Shown in pieces: positions 1 through 12,300 of a stretch of DNA of 52,440 nucleotides. Every line of letters starts with the position of its first letter. Within the stretch, counting starts at the first letter, position 1. Position numbers and translations under genes: made by a program. The notes under the pieces are model-generated. The model was not told the DNA's origin. It was given only the letters and a program-made list of their open reading frames with translations, and did not search any database. Source of the DNA: Pseudomonadota bacterium (lineage in GTDB: Bacteria > Pseudomonadota > Gammaproteobacteria > Burkholderiales > Chitinibacteraceae); NCBI GenBank assembly GCA_026399755.1, contig JAPLQI010000028.1:1-52440 (forward strand). Reading direction: 5' to 3'.

Positions 1-68
<68 letters not shown>

Positions 69-109
69 ATCGCTTGGTATATTTTCAAGTTCTCGAGATA
101 GGAAATATC

Positions 110-1300
110 ATGGCAAAAGAAAAATTTACGCGCACTAAGCCACACGTTAACGTTGGTACTATTGGTCACGTTGATCATGGTAAAACCACATTAACAGCGG
201 CTATTTCGACCATTTTGTCGAAGAAATTTGGTGGCGAAGCAAAAGATTATTCGCAGATTGATAGTGCGCCTGAAGAAAAGGCTCGTGGTATTACGATTAA
301 TACCTCGCACGTTGAGTACGAAACAGAAACGCGTCACTATGCCCACGTGGATTGCCCGGGTCACGCAGATTACATTAAGAACATGATTACCGGTGCAGCG
401 CAGATGGATGGCGCGATCTTGGTTTGTTCTGCTGCTGATGGCCCGATGCCGCAAACTCGTGAGCATATCTTGTTGGCTCGTCAGGTTGGTGTTCCCTACA
501 TCATTGTTTACCTGAATAAAGCTGACTTGGTCGATGACGCAGAATTGCTTGAATTGGTGGACATGGAAGTTCGTGAGCTGCTAAGTAAATATGATTTCCC
601 TGGTGATGACACGCCAATTATTGTTGGTTCTGCTCGTATGGCGCTGGAAGGTGATCAGTCTGAGCACGGCGAGCCTTCGATTTTCCGTCTTGCAGATGCC
701 TTGGATTCATACATTCCATTGCCAGAACGTGCTGTTGACGGCGCGTTCCTGATGCCGGTTGAGGATGTATTCTCAATCTCTGGTCGCGGTACTGTTGTGA
801 CTGGTCGTGTTGAGCGCGGTGTTGTTAAGGTTGGTGAAGAAATTGAAATCGTTGGTATTACACCAACGGTTAAGACGACCTGTACTGGTGTTGAAATGTT
901 CCGTAAGTTGCTTGATCAAGGTCAGGCTGGTGATAATATCGGCGCATTGCTTCGTGGTACTAAGCGTGAAGATGTTCAGCGTGGTCAAGTTCTGGCGAAG
1001 CCAGGTTCGATCACTCCGCACACAAAGTTTGAAGGTTCAGTGTACGTTTTGTCGAAAGATGAGGGTGGTCGTCACACTCCATTCTTTAATGGCTACCGTC
1101 CACAGTTCTTCTTCCGTACTACAGATGTAACGGGTTCGGTTGATTTGCCAGAAGGTACCGAAATGGTGATGCCTGGTGATAATGTCGAAGTTACCGTTAG
1201 TCTGATTGCTCCGGTTGCGATGGAGCAGGGTCTGCGCTTCGCGATTCGTGAGGGTGGCCGTACGGTTGGTGCTGGTGTTGTTGCAAAAGTTATTGAATAA
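110..1300 (+). CDS. tufA: Elongation factor Tu, copy 1
   Basis: GTPase that delivers aminoacyl-tRNA to the ribosomal A site. The protein is 396 residues, full length for the family. G motifs are visible: GHVDHGKT at 19-26, DCPGH at 81-85 and NKAD at 136-139, followed by the two beta-barrel domains. I start at the ATG encoding [10 protein letters not shown], which matches the second tuf copy exactly; an upstream in-frame start would add 12 unrelated residues. It lies between tRNA-Thr and tRNA-Trp. The protein differs from the second copy at five positions (D196E, P252T, S364T, I395L, E396V), although the DNA has diverged at many synonymous sites. Confidence 0.99.
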   Translation: MAKEKFTRTKPHVNVGTIGHVDHGKTTLTAAISTILSKKFGGEAKDYSQIDSAPEEKARGITINTSHVEYETETRHYAHVDCPGHADYIKNMITGAAQMDGAILVCSAADGPMPQTREHILLARQVGVPYIIVYLNKADLVDDAELLELVDMEVRELLSKYDFPGDDTPIIVGSARMALEGDQSEHGEPSIFRLADALDSYIPLPERAVDGAFLMPVEDVFSISGRGTVVTGRVERGVVKVGEEIEIVGITPTVKTTCTGVEMFRKLLDQGQAGDNIGALLRGTKREDVQRGQVLAKPGSITPHTKFEGSVYVLSKDEGGRHTPFFNGYRPQFFFRTTDVTGSVDLPEGTEMVMPGDNVEVTVSLIAPVAMEQGLRFAIREGGRTVGAGVVAKVIE

Positions 1301-1348
1301 AAGAGGTTTACAAAAGAGGGTTGAATTGTTATAGTTCTGCCCTCCCGT

Positions 1349-1424
1349 AGGCGAGTAGCTCAATTGGTAGAGCACCGGTCTCCAAAACCGGGGGTTGGGG
1401 GTTCGACACCCTCCTCGCCTGCCA
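1349..1424 (+). tRNA. tRNA-Trp (CCA anticodon)
   Basis: Complete cloverleaf. The acceptor stem AGGCGAG pairs with CTCGCCT, the anticodon stem CCGGT/ACCGG closes loop CTCCAAA (anticodon CCA), and the T-arm is followed by discriminator G and an encoded CCA. It lies 48 bp after tuf and ahead of secE, as in many beta-proteobacteria, and is probably processed from the tuf transcript. Confidence 0.97.
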
Positions 1425-1437
1425 CGGTTTAGACATC

Positions 1438-1470
1438 AGAGCCGTTTCCGTAGGGAACGGCTCTGTTTTA
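1438..1470 (+). terminator. Hairpin after tRNA-Trp, probable terminator or attenuator
   Basis: AGAGCCGTT (1438-1446) pairs with AACGGCTCT (1456-1464). The stem extends by one G-U and two G-C pairs to a three-base loop and is followed by GTTTTA. It lies between the tRNA/tuf unit and secE-nusG, so it could end the tuf transcript or limit read-through. The U-run is short, so termination may be partial. Confidence 0.6.
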
Positions 1471-1492
1471 TCCAAGTTTCCGAATCGGACAA

Positions 1493-1846
1493 ATGGTTAG
1501 CATCGACAAAATCAAGATCGCAGCATCATTGCTGCTGGTTGCATTGGGTGTTACTGGGTTTTACCTGGTTCCAACTGATCAAGGGGTCGTTCGTTCATTG
1601 CCTGTAGTGCTTAGTTTGGCACTTGCAGGTTTTGTGCTATGGTTTTCGGGTCCAGGTCGTGCGTTTGTAGATTACGCGCGCGACTCGATCAAAGAAGCGC
1701 AGAAGGTTGTGTTTCCGACTCGCAAAGAAACCTGGCAGATGACGGGCGTTGTATTCCTGTTTGTAGGGGTGTTGTCTCTCTTTATGTGGGGCGTCGACTC
1801 TGGTCTGACATGGGTATTCTATGATCTGATTTTAGGTCGTGGCTAA
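1493..1846 (+). CDS. secE: Preprotein translocase subunit SecE
   Basis: Small membrane subunit that clamps SecY in the SecYEG channel. The 117-residue protein has three hydrophobic stretches at about 9-26, 37-52 and 85-112, like the three-helix SecE of E. coli. The conserved cytoplasmic amphipathic segment with the KEAQKVVFPTRKE motif lies at about 67-79, just before the last, essential helix. The ribosome-binding site is weak. It is followed 26 bp later by nusG, the conserved secE-nusG pair. Confidence 0.97.
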   Translation: MVSIDKIKIAASLLLVALGVTGFYLVPTDQGVVRSLPVVLSLALAGFVLWFSGPGRAFVDYARDSIKEAQKVVFPTRKETWQMTGVVFLFVGVLSLFMWGVDSGLTWVFYDLILGRG

Positions 1847-1872
1847 AAGTAAACGGGAAGCGGAGTATCTGA

Positions 1873-2406
1873 ATGTCTATGCGTTGGTATGTGGTACACG
1901 CCTATTCCGGCTTTGAAAAAAGTGTGCAAAAGGCGCTGATTGAGCGGATTGAACGTGCTGATATGCAGCACTTGTTTGGTCAGATCTTGGTGCCTGTTGA
2001 AGAAGTGATGGAAGTGAAGGCCGGCACTCGTAAGCTGACCGAACGGAAACTCTTCCCGGGTTATGTATTTGTTGAAATGGAAATGGGTGATGAAACCTGG
2101 CACTTAGTTAAGAGTACAGCTAAGGTTAGTGGTTTCATCGGTGGTGTGGGTAATCGTCCTACGCCTTTGCCTGAGCGTGAAGTTAAATCTATGCTTCAGC
2201 AAGTTCAAGAAGGGGTTGAGAAACCTCGTCCGAAAATCTTGTTTGAAGTGGGTGAAGAGCTTCGTGTTACAGAAGGCCCGTTTGCTGATTTCAATGCAAC
2301 TGTTGTTGATGTCGATTATGACAAGAGCCGGATTAAAGTGTCTGTGCTTATTTTTGGTCGCGCAACACCTGTTGAAGTCGATTTTGCACAGGTCGAAAAA
2401 ACCTGA
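1873..2406 (+). CDS. nusG: Transcription termination/antitermination factor NusG
   Basis: NusG binds RNA polymerase through its N-terminal NGN domain, and Rho or ribosomal S10 through its C-terminal KOW domain. The 177-residue protein begins [15 protein letters not shown], the classic NGN start, and carries the FPGYVFVEM core near residue 60. The KOW domain lies at about 125-175 ([13 protein letters not shown]). It is full length, with normal secE-nusG-rplK context. Confidence 0.98.
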   Translation: MSMRWYVVHAYSGFEKSVQKALIERIERADMQHLFGQILVPVEEVMEVKAGTRKLTERKLFPGYVFVEMEMGDETWHLVKSTAKVSGFIGGVGNRPTPLPEREVKSMLQQVQEGVEKPRPKILFEVGEELRVTEGPFADFNATVVDVDYDKSRIKVSVLIFGRATPVEVDFAQVEKT

Positions 2407-2488
2407 TCTGTGTAGTGTAATGCCTTAGGGCATTTTGGTAGGGGAGCGAGTTTTTTGCTCGCGTTTGACCCGAATTTAGGAGTTTTAA
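2407..2488 (+). promoter_or_regulatory. Structured rplK leader
   Basis: Two hairpins lie between nusG and rplK: AATGCC-ttag-GGCATT (2419-2434) followed by TTTGG, and GCGAG-ttttttg-CTCGC (2446-2462). An AGGAG ribosome-binding site follows, seven bases before the rplK ATG. In E. coli, L1 represses rplKA by binding this leader. A similar role here is inferred from position only; I did not match the L1 motif base by base. Confidence 0.4.
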
Positions 2489-2920
2489 ATGGCTAAGAAA
2501 ATCATTGGCTATATCAAGCTGCAAGTTCCAGCTGGTAAAGCAAATCCATCACCACCGATTGGTCCAGCTCTGGGTCAACGTGGTCTGAATATTATGAATT
2601 TTTGTAAGGAATTCAACGCGGCTACTCAAGGTATCGAGCCAGGTCTGCCAATTCCTGTAGTAATTACTGCTTTTGCAGACAAATCATTCACCTTCGTGAT
2701 GAAGAGCCCACCAGCAACGATCTTGCTGAAAAAGGCTGCTGGTATCACTAAGGGTAGCGCTAAGCCACATACTGACAAAGTTGGTGTTGTGACTCGTGCT
2801 CAGCTTGAAGAAATCGTTAAGACCAAGAATGCTGACTTGACTGGCTCTGATATTGACGCAGCAGTGCGCACTATCGCTGGTTCCGCTCGTTCGATGGGTC
2901 TGACCGTGGAGGGTGTGTAA
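2489..2920 (+). CDS. rplK: 50S ribosomal protein L11
   Basis: L11 binds 23S rRNA at the GTPase-associated centre and helps factor-dependent GTP hydrolysis. The 143-residue protein has the N-terminal proline-rich [11 protein letters not shown] segment (the thiostrepton/RelA-response face) at about 21-31. The C-terminal rRNA-binding domain includes a KTKNADLTG motif near residue 112. Its stop codon directly abuts the rplA start, so the two are translationally linked. Confidence 0.98.
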   Translation: MAKKIIGYIKLQVPAGKANPSPPIGPALGQRGLNIMNFCKEFNAATQGIEPGLPIPVVITAFADKSFTFVMKSPPATILLKKAAGITKGSAKPHTDKVGVVTRAQLEEIVKTKNADLTGSDIDAAVRTIAGSARSMGLTVEGV

Positions 2921-3616
2921 ATGGCTAAGCTATCTAAGCGCCTGAAGGCACTGAACGCAACTGTTGATTCTAACAAGCTGTACGCTATTGACGAAGCGAT
3001 TGCGCTCGTTAAAGCTGCTGCAACTGCTAAATTCAACGAATCGATCGACGTTTCTGTTAATTTAGGTATTGACGCACGTAAGTCGGACCAAGTGGTTCGC
3101 GGCGCTGTTGTATTGCCTAAAGGTACTGGTAAGTCAGTTCGCGTAGCTGTATTCGCACAAGGTGCAAATGCTGAAGCTGCTCGTGCTGCTGGTGCAGAAA
3201 TCGTTGGTTTCGAAGACTTAGCTGAATCGATCAAAGCCGGTAATATGGACTTCGATGTTGTTATTGCTTCTCCAGATGCAATGCGCGTTGTTGGTCAATT
3301 AGGTCAGATCTTAGGTCCACGTGGTCTGATGCCTAACCCGAAAGTCGGTACTGTAACTCCGAACGTTGCTGAAGCAGTTAAAAATGCTAAAGCCGGTCAA
3401 GTTCAATACCGTACTGACAAGGGTGGTATCGTTCACGCTACTCTGGGTCGCGCAACTTTCGAAGCTGCTGATCTGAAAGAAAACTTGTTGGCGCTGGTTG
3501 ATGCGCTGCAAAAAGCTAAACCAGCTTCTTCAAAAGGTGTATACCTTAAGAAGATCGCTGTATCGAGCACTATGGGTGTAGGCGTTCGCGTCGAAACCGC
3601 TTCGGTAGTAGCTTAA
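2921..3616 (+). CDS. rplA: 50S ribosomal protein L1
   Basis: L1 forms the mobile L1 stalk next to the E site and, in known systems, represses its own operon. The 231-residue protein matches family length. It contains the signature around [15 protein letters not shown] near residue 128-142 and ends in the usual beta-rich second half ([14 protein letters not shown]). It starts immediately after the rplK stop codon, without a gap. Confidence 0.98.
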   Translation: MAKLSKRLKALNATVDSNKLYAIDEAIALVKAAATAKFNESIDVSVNLGIDARKSDQVVRGAVVLPKGTGKSVRVAVFAQGANAEAARAAGAEIVGFEDLAESIKAGNMDFDVVIASPDAMRVVGQLGQILGPRGLMPNPKVGTVTPNVAEAVKNAKAGQVQYRTDKGGIVHATLGRATFEAADLKENLLALVDALQKAKPASSKGVYLKKIAVSSTMGVGVRVETASVVA

Positions 3617-3687
3617 GTATTTATGGGGTCAGTCTGATGACTGATCCCGTCGACTTTGGGCTTGGCGGAATATTGCCAAGGTTGTCA

Positions 3688-3765
3688 AAGACCGTAGGTG
3701 CCATGAGTTTTCTTGTGGCTTAATCCGGCTCCCAAAAGCCAGCCTACGCAGACGGTGCGCCCGAA
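3688..3765 (+). ncRNA. L10-type ribosomal leader (kink-turn element) upstream of rplJ
   Basis: CCGTAGG (3692-3698) can pair with CCTACG (3743-3748), after which come CAGACGG and TGCGCCC. This resembles the conserved kink-turn core of the L10 leader, which binds the L10-(L12)4 complex and represses rplJL translation. Two further hairpins lie upstream: GGGTCAGT/ACTGATCCC, and CTTGGC/GCCAAG at 3661-3680. The assignment rests on recalled consensus and position. A covariance-model hit to the L10 leader family would confirm it. Confidence 0.7.
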
Positions 3766-3890
3766 TCTATAGGCTCTAAATGCATGGCTCCAGTAGCAAT
3801 GTTGTTAGCAAGTCTCCTGAAGCAAAGGTCGCCGTTTGATTGGGTGGTGTGATTTATTCGCACTGAACTACTAACCAATGGAGGTAGACC

Positions 3891-4433
3891 TTGAGTCTCA
3901 ATCTTGAAGACAAAAAGGCGGTAGTCGCTGAGATCGCAGCAGAAGTTGCTACAGCTCAAACGATTATTATCGCTGAATACCGAGGTATCGGCGTTGCAAG
4001 CATGACTGTACTGCGCAAACAAGCGCGTGAGTCAGGCGTGTACCTGCGTGTTCTAAAGAACACACTGGCACGTCGTGCGGTTGCAGGAACTCCGTTCGCT
4101 GAGTTGGCAGACCAAATGGTTGGCCCACTGGTGTACGGTATTTCCGAAGACCCAGTTGCTGCGGCAAAAGTTTTGAACACATTCGCAAAGAAAGACGCGA
4201 AGATCGTGATCAAGGCTGGTTCTTATGATGGTAAGGTAATGAATGCAGAAGAAGTAGCTGTTCTTGCATCTATTCCAAGCCGTGAAGAACTGTTGTCCAA
4301 GCTGCTGTACGTTATGCAAGCACCGATTGCTGGTTTCGCACGTGGCCTTGCCGCGCTGGCAGCGCAGAAGTCCGAAGGCATCGCCGCTCCGGTGGAGGCT
4401 GCAGAAGCCCCAGCCGAAGAAGCGACCGCTTAA
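3891..4433 (+). CDS. rplJ: 50S ribosomal protein L10, TTG start
   Basis: L10 is the base of the L7/L12 stalk and, with L12, a translational repressor of its own operon. The start is a TTG with a strong GGAGGT site (3880-3885) five bases upstream; it yields [14 protein letters not shown], the conserved N-terminus. No ATG lies nearby in frame. The protein is 180 residues, longer than the 165 of E. coli, because of an Ala/Glu-rich C-terminal tail (about 160-180). A rare start codon in a highly expressed gene may add to autogenous control. Confidence 0.96.
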   Translation: MSLNLEDKKAVVAEIAAEVATAQTIIIAEYRGIGVASMTVLRKQARESGVYLRVLKNTLARRAVAGTPFAELADQMVGPLVYGISEDPVAAAKVLNTFAKKDAKIVIKAGSYDGKVMNAEEVAVLASIPSREELLSKLLYVMQAPIAGFARGLAALAAQKSEGIAAPVEAAEAPAEEATA

Positions 4434-4493
4434 GCGACAACTTAAACACGATTGTTGTATTAAAACAGACAAGATTTTCAGGAGTATTAATAA

Positions 4494-4862
4494 ATGGCTC
4501 TGACTAAAGACGATATCCTCGAAGCAGTATCCGCTTTGACCGTAATGGAACTGAATGAGCTGGTTAAGGCATTCGAAGAAAAGTTTGGCGTTTCTGCTGC
4601 TGCTGTTGCAGTTGCTGGCCCAGCTGCTGCTGGTGCAGCAGTTGAAGAAAAGACAGAATTCGACGTAATTCTGACTGGCGCTGGCGCTAACAAAGTTGGC
4701 ACAATTAAGATCGTTCGCGAATTGACAGGTCTTGGCCTGAAAGAAGCGAAAGACTTGGTTGACGGCGCTCCTAAGCCAGTGAAAGAAGGCATTTCTAAAG
4801 CTGACGCTGAAGCTATGTTGAAAAAACTCGTTGAGGCTGGTGCAACAGCTGAGATGAAGTAA
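4494..4862 (+). CDS. rplL: 50S ribosomal protein L7/L12
   Basis: Multicopy stalk protein that recruits translational GTPases. The 122-residue protein has the N-terminal dimerisation/L10-binding region (1-33), an Ala/Gly/Val-rich hinge (about 36-52), and the globular C-terminal domain with [15 protein letters not shown] near 82-96. The spacing to rplJ is 60 bp, which leaves room for its own ribosome-binding site (AGGAG) and fits the higher L12 dosage needed. Confidence 0.98.
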   Translation: MALTKDDILEAVSALTVMELNELVKAFEEKFGVSAAAVAVAGPAAAGAAVEEKTEFDVILTGAGANKVGTIKIVRELTGLGLKEAKDLVDGAPKPVKEGISKADAEAMLKKLVEAGATAEMK

Positions 4863-4885
4863 GCATCCCTTAGGATGTAGTGAAG

Positions 4886-4914
4886 GCAGGCGGAGGAATC
4901 CGCCTGCCCTTTTG
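4886..4914 (+). terminator. Attenuator/terminator between rplL and rpoB
   Basis: A perfect 10-bp stem, GGCAGGCGGA/TCCGCCTGCC, with loop GGAA is followed by CTTTT. In E. coli a partial terminator at this position lowers rpoBC transcription relative to the ribosomal genes. The same role is likely because no other terminator precedes rpoB. Confidence 0.8.
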
Positions 4915-5082
4915 CGTTTGTGTCTATTGCTTAGCTTACAGCTGATCCCGATATTTGTCGGTTAGCGGAATCCAGCTTGTGTTCTTTTGCAAGCAGTTGT
5001 CAAACCGGAAACCGCTCACAAACACGTTGGCGGGCGTTTGCGGTTTGTCCTTTGCGCCCCACTCCATGGAGAGTTTATGAGT

Positions 5083-8000
5083 ATGAAATACTCGTTCACT
5101 GAGAAAAAACGCATTCGTAAAAGTTTTGCGAAACGGAAGAGCGTCCTTGAGGTGCCATTCCTGCTCGCAACGCAGATCGATTCTTATAGTGAATACCTGC
5201 AGCTAGGGGTTCCGGCCGATTCGCGCCGGATGATCGGTTTGCAAGCTGCGTTTAATTCGATTTTCCCTATCGTCTCTCATAACGAAAACGCTCGATTGGA
5301 GTTTGTGCATTACTCCCTCGGCGATCCTGCGTTTGATGTGCTCGAGTGCCAGCAGCGAGGAATTACCTTCGCGGCTCCACTGCGTGCGCGTGTACGCCTC
5401 GTGATCATGGATCGTGAAGCGTCTAAGCCAACGATCAAAGAAGTTAAAGAACAAGACGTTTACTTTGGCGAAGTGCCATTGATGACACGCACTGGTTCTT
5501 TCGTGATCAACGGTACAGAGCGCGTTATCGTTAGCCAGTTGCATCGTTCTCCTGGCGTGTTCTTTGAGCACGACAAGGGTAAAACTCATTCTTCAGGCAA
5601 GCTCTTATTCTCGGCACGGATTATTCCGTATCGCGGCTCTTGGCTGGATTTTGAGTTTGATCCAAAAGATCTGTTGTTCTTCCGTATCGACCGTCGTCGC
5701 AAGATGCCGGTAACCACGCTGCTGAAAGCCTTGGGTTATAACCCAGAGCAAATTCTGGCTGGTTTCTTCGATACTGATACTTTCCTGATGGACGAAGATG
5801 GCCTGTGCTTAGAGCTGGTGTCAGAACGTCTGAAGGGTGAAATCGCCAAGTTCGATATCGTTGCTGATAATGGCACCGTACTAGTACAGAAAGATAAGCG
5901 TATTACCGCTAAAACCATTCGCGATATTAACGCGTCTGGCTTGAAGAAAATCCCTGTGCCTTTGGATTACTTCTACGGTCGTATTTTGGCACATAACGTT
6001 GTTGATCCATTAACCGGCGAAGTGCTGGCTAAGGCCAACGAAGAAGTGACCGAAGATCTGGCTGCTAAGCTGGATATGGCCGATGTAAAATCCGTCAATG
6101 TGCTGTATGTAAATGATCTAGATCAGGGCGCGTTCCTGTCTATGACATTGCGTTCAGACGATGTGGCTGATCAGTATGGTGCTCGCGTTGCAATCTATCG
6201 CATGATGCGCCCTGGTGAGCCGCCGACCGAAGATTCGGTTGAAGCGCTGTTTAAGGGCTTGTTCTTCGCACCTGAGCGTTACGATCTATCTGCTGTTGGT
6301 CGCATGAAGTTTAACCGCCGTGCTTACCCAGATCGCTTAGAAGAAAAAGCGCCGGGTTGGATGCGTCGTTTCTACGAAGAAGCGGGTCCGCGTGGTGTTG
6401 AAGGTGCAGGCATTCTGTGCACCGCCGACATTATTGCTGTGATCGGTATCCTCTTAGAATTGCGTAATGGCCGTGGCGATATCGATGATATCGATCACTT
6501 GGGTAATCGTCGTGTGCGCTCGGTAGGTGAGTTGGCTGAAAACCAATTCCGCGCTGGTTTGGTTCGTGTAGAACGCGCTGTTAAAGAGCGTTTGTCACAA
6601 GCAGAATCAGACAACCTGATGCCGCATGATTTGATTAATGCCAAGCCTGTTTCAGCGGCAATCAAAGAATTCTTCGGTTCTTCCCAGCTGTCGCAGTTTA
6701 TGGATCAAACCAATCCATTGTCAGAAATCACGCACAAGCGTCGTGTTTCTGCTTTGGGACCAGGCGGTTTGACTCGTGAGCGCGCTGGCTTTGAAGTTCG
6801 TGACGTGCATCCGACGCATTACGGTCGTGTTTGCCCGATCGAAACACCGGAAGGTCCAAACATTGGTCTGATCAATTCGCTTTCTTGCTATGCGCGTACC
6901 AATAGCTACGGCTTCTTGGAAACACCGTATCGCAAAGTGATCGATTGTAAGGTAACTGATGAAATTGAATACTTGTCCGCGATTGAAGAGGGCAAGTACG
7001 TTGTAGCTCAGGCGAATGCCGAGTTCGACGAAGAAGGTCGTTTGACTGACGAGTTAGTGACTTGTCGTTCTAATGGCGACACGATTGTTGTAACGCCTGA
7101 TCGTGTGCAGTACATGGATGTGGCTCCTAGCCAGATCGTATCGGTTGCAGCATCTCTGATTCCATTCTTGGAACACGATGACGCCAACCGTGCGTTGATG
7201 GGCGCCAACATGCAGCGTCAAGCTGTGCCTTGCTTACGTGCACAAGCGCCGTTTGTAGGTACGGGTATTGAACGCACATGTGCAACTGACTCGGGTACAG
7301 CAGTCACTGCTTTACGCGGCGGTGTGGTTGATTATGTTGATGCAGCTCGTGTGGTTATTCGTGTAAACGATGACGAAGCGATTGCGGGTGAAACAGGTGT
7401 AGATATTTACAACCTGATTAAATTTACTCGTTCTAACCAGAACACCAACACCAATCAGAAGCCAGTAGTTATTCGTGGCAGCATTATTGCCAAGGGTGAC
7501 GTTATTGCTGACGGCGCGTCAACTGACTTGGGCGAAATGGCTCTGGGTCAGAATATGACTATCGCATTTATGCCATGGAACGGTTTCAACTTCGAAGATT
7601 CGATTTTGATCTCGGAAGATGTCGTATCTAACGATCGTTATACTTCGATTCACATCGAAGAACTGAACGTGATGGCACGTGATACTAAGCTGGGCGCTGA
7701 AGAAATTACTCGTGATATCTCCAATCTGTCCGAGCGTATGCTGGGTCGTCTGGATGAGTCTGGTGTGGTTTACATCGGTGCTGAAGTAGAAGCGGGCGAT
7801 GTATTGTGCGGTAAGGTAACGCCTAAGGGTGAAACCCAGCTGACTCCTGAAGAAAAGCTCTTACGTGCGATCTTCGGTGAAAAAGCTTCCGACGTTAAAG
7901 ATACTTCGCTGCGTGTACCGTCTGGCATGGTGGGTACGGTTATTGACGTGCAAGTGTTTACTCGTGAAGGTGTTGAGCGCGATCGTCGTGCCCAGTCCAT

Positions 8001-9261
8001 CATTGATGATCAATTGCGTCGTTACCGCCAAGATCTGAACGATCAATTACGTATTGTACAAAGCGATTTGTTCGAACGTATTGAACGTATGATCGTGGGC
8101 AAAGTAGCCAACGGCGGCCCAATGAAGTTGGCTAAGGGCGTTGAAATCACCAAAGAATACTTGCTTGGCTTGCCAGCAAAGATTGATTGGTTTGATATCC
8201 GCTTAGCAGACGAAGAGTCCGCTCGCCAGCTAGAAGCCATGAAAGACCTGATTGGTCAGATGCGTACTGAGTTTGATCTGCGTTTTGAAGATAAAAAACG
8301 CAAGTTAACTCAAGGTGACGAATTGCCACCTGGCGTGATCAAGATGGTTAAGGTGTATGTGGCGGTTAAACGTCGCTTGCAGCCTGGCGATAAGATGGCC
8401 GGCCGTCACGGTAATAAGGGTGTTGTTTCTAAGATTCTGCCGATTGAAGATTTGCCATATATGGCAGATGGTACAACTGTAGATATCGTTCTGAACCCAT
8501 TGGGCGTACCTTCGCGTATGAACATTGGTCAGATTCTGGAAATGCACTTAGGTTGGGCAGCTAAGGGTATTGGTCAGCGTATTGACGCTATGTTGCGCGA
8601 GCAACGTAACGGCATGCTGGTTGATATGCGTGCTTACTTGAACAAAATTTATAACACCAGTGGCAAGACCGAAGATATCGACGGCCTCACTGATGAAGAA
8701 TTGATCGAGTTAGCCAACGGCCTGCGCAACGGTATGACTTTTGCAAGCCCGGTATTTGACGGTGCGAAAGAGTCAGAAATCTATCAGATGCTGGACTTAG
8801 CTTACCCAAGCGAAGATCCACACACCGAATTACTGGACTTCAACAGCAGCAAGACACAAATGCAGCTGTTTGATGGTCGTAATGGTGAGCCATTTGAGCG
8901 CAAAGTTACGGTTGGTGTCATGCACTACCTGAAACTGCATCACTTGGTAGACGATAAGATGCATGCTCGTTCCACTGGTCCTTACTCACTCGTTACGCAA
9001 CAACCACTGGGCGGTAAAGCTCAGTTTGGTGGTCAGCGCTTCGGGGAGATGGAAGTTTGGGCGTTGGAAGCATACGGTGCAGCTTACACCTTGCAAGAAA
9101 TGTTGACCGTGAAGTCTGATGATGTGAACGGTCGTACTAAGGTGTATGAAAACATCGTGAAGGGCGATCACCGGATTGATGCGGGTATGCCGGAATCCTT
9201 CAATGTACTTGTGAAGGAAATTCGCTCACTCGGTATCGATATCGATCTGGAAACGTATTGA
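5083..9261 (+). CDS. rpoB: DNA-directed RNA polymerase subunit beta
   Basis: Catalytic-core subunit of RNA polymerase. I start at the ATG giving [15 protein letters not shown], which fits the family N-terminus and sits nine bases after GGAGAG. An ATG two codons earlier is possible, and a farther upstream in-frame start adds unconserved residues. The product is 1392 residues. The rifampicin pocket ([13 protein letters not shown], then [11 protein letters not shown]) is present with none of the common resistance changes. Thr replaces the Asn of E. coli position 518, probably natural variation. The C-terminal [21 protein letters not shown] block that packs on beta' is intact. Confidence 0.99.
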   Translation: MKYSFTEKKRIRKSFAKRKSVLEVPFLLATQIDSYSEYLQLGVPADSRRMIGLQAAFNSIFPIVSHNENARLEFVHYSLGDPAFDVLECQQRGITFAAPLRARVRLVIMDREASKPTIKEVKEQDVYFGEVPLMTRTGSFVINGTERVIVSQLHRSPGVFFEHDKGKTHSSGKLLFSARIIPYRGSWLDFEFDPKDLLFFRIDRRRKMPVTTLLKALGYNPEQILAGFFDTDTFLMDEDGLCLELVSERLKGEIAKFDIVADNGTVLVQKDKRITAKTIRDINASGLKKIPVPLDYFYGRILAHNVVDPLTGEVLAKANEEVTEDLAAKLDMADVKSVNVLYVNDLDQGAFLSMTLRSDDVADQYGARVAIYRMMRPGEPPTEDSVEALFKGLFFAPERYDLSAVGRMKFNRRAYPDRLEEKAPGWMRRFYEEAGPRGVEGAGILCTADIIAVIGILLELRNGRGDIDDIDHLGNRRVRSVGELAENQFRAGLVRVERAVKERLSQAESDNLMPHDLINAKPVSAAIKEFFGSSQLSQFMDQTNPLSEITHKRRVSALGPGGLTRERAGFEVRDVHPTHYGRVCPIETPEGPNIGLINSLSCYARTNSYGFLETPYRKVIDCKVTDEIEYLSAIEEGKYVVAQANAEFDEEGRLTDELVTCRSNGDTIVVTPDRVQYMDVAPSQIVSVAASLIPFLEHDDANRALMGANMQRQAVPCLRAQAPFVGTGIERTCATDSGTAVTALRGGVVDYVDAARVVIRVNDDEAIAGETGVDIYNLIKFTRSNQNTNTNQKPVVIRGSIIAKGDVIADGASTDLGEMALGQNMTIAFMPWNGFNFEDSILISEDVVSNDRYTSIHIEELNVMARDTKLGAEEITRDISNLSERMLGRLDESGVVYIGAEVEAGDVLCGKVTPKGETQLTPEEKLLRAIFGEKASDVKDTSLRVPSGMVGTVIDVQVFTREGVERDRRAQSIIDDQLRRYRQDLNDQLRIVQSDLFERIERMIVGKVANGGPMKLAKGVEITKEYLLGLPAKIDWFDIRLADEESARQLEAMKDLIGQMRTEFDLRFEDKKRKLTQGDELPPGVIKMVKVYVAVKRRLQPGDKMAGRHGNKGVVSKILPIEDLPYMADGTTVDIVLNPLGVPSRMNIGQILEMHLGWAAKGIGQRIDAMLREQRNGMLVDMRAYLNKIYNTSGKTEDIDGLTDEELIELANGLRNGMTFASPVFDGAKESEIYQMLDLAYPSEDPHTELLDFNSSKTQMQLFDGRNGEPFERKVTVGVMHYLKLHHLVDDKMHARSTGPYSLVTQQPLGGKAQFGGQRFGEMEVWALEAYGAAYTLQEMLTVKSDDVNGRTKVYENIVKGDHRIDAGMPESFNVLVKEIRSLGIDIDLETY

Positions 9262-9327
9262 TTCGAGGGGTAGTAGATGGCGGGCAGAGTGCCCGCCATA
9301 CCCCGAACGCCTCACTGGAGTCAAAGA

Positions 9328-12300
9328 ATGAAAGGCTTACTCGAACTCTTCAAGCAAGTTGCTGCAAATGAAGAATTTGATGCGATTAAGATCGGTCTGG
9401 CATCGCCAGAAAAAATCCGCTCTTGGTCGTTCGGCGAAGTAAAAAAGCCGGAAACCATTAACTACCGTACATTTAAGCCAGAACGTGATGGCTTATTTTG
9501 CGCGCGTATTTTTGGCCCAATCAAAGATTACGAATGCCTGTGCGGTAAGTACAAACGCCTGAAGCATCGTGGTGTGATCTGCGAGAAGTGCGGTGTGGAA
9601 GTGACCCTGTCTAAGGTTCGTCGCGACCGCATGGGACACATCGAGCTGGCTAGCCCGGTTGCACACATCTGGTTCTTGAAATCCCTGCCATCGCGCTTGG
9701 GTATGGTGCTTGATATCCCATTGCGTGATATCGAACGCGTACTTTACTTCGAAGGTTTTGTGGTGATTGAGCCAGGCATGACGCCGCTGACACGTGGCCA
9801 ATTGCTGACTGAAGAAGATTACTTCAATAAAGTTGAAGAGTACGGTGACGAATTCGTAGCCCTGATGGGCGCGGAAGCGGTGCGTGAACTCTTGAAGAGC
9901 ATGGATGTAGAAGACCAAATCACCACCTTGCGTGCTGAATTGTCCTCCACCGGCTCTGAAACCAAAATCAAGAAGATTTCCAAGCGCCTGAAAGTGCTGG
10001 AAGCCTTCCAACGTTCCGGCATCAAGCCAGAATGGATGGTTTTGGAAGTTCTGCCTGTATTACCGCCAGAATTACGTCCTCTCGTACCATTGGATGGTGG
10101 TCGTTTCGCTACGTCAGATCTGAACGATCTGTATCGTCGCGTGATTAACCGTAATAACCGTCTGAAACGTCTTTTAGAATTGCGCGCGCCTGAAATTATC
10201 GTGCGTAATGAAAAGCGTATGTTGCAAGAAGCGGTTGATTCCTTGCTCGATAACGGCCGTCGCGGTAAAGCGATGACTGGTGCGAACAAGCGTCCTCTTA
10301 AATCCTTGGCCGATATGATCAAGGGTAAGGGCGGTCGTTTCCGTCAGAACTTGTTGGGTAAGCGCGTAGATTATTCTGGTCGTTCGGTTATTACCGTTGG
10401 CCCGACACTGCGTCTGCATCAGTGCGGCTTGCCAAAACTGATGGGTCTGGAGCTGTTCAAGCCATTTATTTTCCACAAGCTAGAAGTGCTTGGTCTTGCG
10501 ACCACCATTAAAGCGGCGAAGAAAATGGTTGAAGCCCAAGATCCAGTGGTTTGGGACATCTTGGAAGACGTGATTCGCGAACATCCGATTCTCTTGAACC
10601 GTGCGCCAACACTGCACCGCTTGGGTATTCAAGCGTTTGAGCCAGTGTTGATCGAAGGTAAAGCGATTCAACTGCATCCACTCGTCTGCGCGGCATTCAA
10701 TGCCGACTTCGACGGTGACCAGATGGCTGTTCACGTTCCACTGAGCCTTGAGGCACAGATGGAAGCACGTACCTTGATGCTGGCTTCTAACAACGTATTG
10801 TCGCCAGCTAACGGCGAGCCAATTATCGTTCCTTCGCAGGATATCGTGCTGGGTCTGTATTACATGACTCGTGAGCGTATCAATGCCAAGGGTGAGGGCA
10901 TGTACCTGATCGACGTAAGCGAAGCAATGCGCGCTTATGCGAGCAAGGAAGTGACCTTGCAAACTCGTGTTGATATCCGTTTGAAAGAATGGGTAAAAGA
11001 CGAAGACGGCGAATGGCATAGCCAGATGGTGCGTCGTAACACCACAGTGGGTCGTGCGATCTTGTCTGAAATTCTGCCTAAGGGCTTGGACTTCAGCCAT
11101 ATCGACAAGGCGCTGAAAAAGAAAGAAATTGGTAAGCTGATTAACGCTTCATTCCGCCGTTGTGGCTTGAAAGATACCGTTATTTTTGCTGACCAACTGA
11201 TGTATACCGGTTTTGCTTATTCGACACGCGGCGGTATTTCGATTTGCGTTGACGATATGGTTGTACCAGATAAAAAGGTTCAGCTCTTGGCTGAATCCTA
11301 CGCTGAAGTACGCGAGATCGAGCATCAGTACAGCTCTGGTCTGGTGACTCAGGGTGAACGTTATAACAAGGTTGTGGATATCTGGGGCCGTGCCGGTGAT
11401 CAGATTGCCAAAGCGATGATGGATCAGCTCGGTAAAGAGAAGGTCATCAACCGCGAAGGCGTTGAAGTCGATCAAGACTCGTTCAACTCAGTATTTATGA
11501 TGGCCGATTCCGGTGCCCGCGGTTCTGCAGCGCAGATTCGTCAGCTGGCCGGTATGCGGGGTTTGATGGCTAAACCGGACGGTTCGATTATTGAAACGCC
11601 GATTACCACCAACTTCCGTGAAGGCTTGACCGTTCTTCAGTACTTTATCTCCACTCACGGTGCACGTAAGGGTCTGGCAGATACGGCGCTGAAAACAGCG
11701 AACTCGGGTTACCTGACTCGTCGTCTGGTTGACGTAACGCAAGACTTGGTTGTGATCGAAGACGATTGCGGCACCAAGAACGGCGTGGTCATGAAGGCGG
11801 TTGTACAGGGTGGTGATGTGATTGAAGCCCTGCGTGACCGTATTCTGGGTCGCGTGGTTGTGCTCGATGTGATCGATCCTGTTACACACGAAACAGTGTT
11901 CCCAGTGGGGACATTGCTGGGTGAAGACGAAGTTGAAGAAATCGAACACCTTGGTGTTGACGAGGTTAAGGTTCGTACTCCGTTGTCTTGCGAGACACGT
12001 TATGGCCTATGTGCCGCGTGTTACGGTCGTGACCTTGGTCGTGGTCATCTGGTGAATACCGGTGAAGCAGTGGGTGTAATCGCTGCTCAGTCGATTGGTG
12101 AGCCAGGTACACAGCTGACCATGCGTACCTTCCACATCGGGGGTGCGGCTTCTCGTGCGGCTGCAGCAACACAAGTAGAGTCGAAATCCAGCGGTAATAT
12201 CGCGTACAGCCCTAATATGCGCTACGTGACCAATGCTAAGGGTGATCCAGTAGTAATTGCTCGTTCTGCTGAAGTGATTGTTGTTGATGACAATGGTCGT

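Noticed and set aside
4987-5082. N-terminal extension of rpoB
   Set aside because: The added residues are not family-like. The GGAGAG site and the conserved [11 protein letters not shown] start place initiation at 5083 (or two codons earlier).
6660-6760. Asn-to-Thr difference in the rifampicin pocket of RpoB as a resistance mutation
   Set aside because: The common resistance positions are wild type, and the residue equivalent to E. coli 518 varies naturally; one further change (Ile to Val at the 530 equivalent) is conservative.
9493-11949. Several antisense open frames of 100-206 codons inside rpoC
   Set aside because: They mirror the codon bias of rpoC, lack ribosome-binding sites and show no protein-family features.
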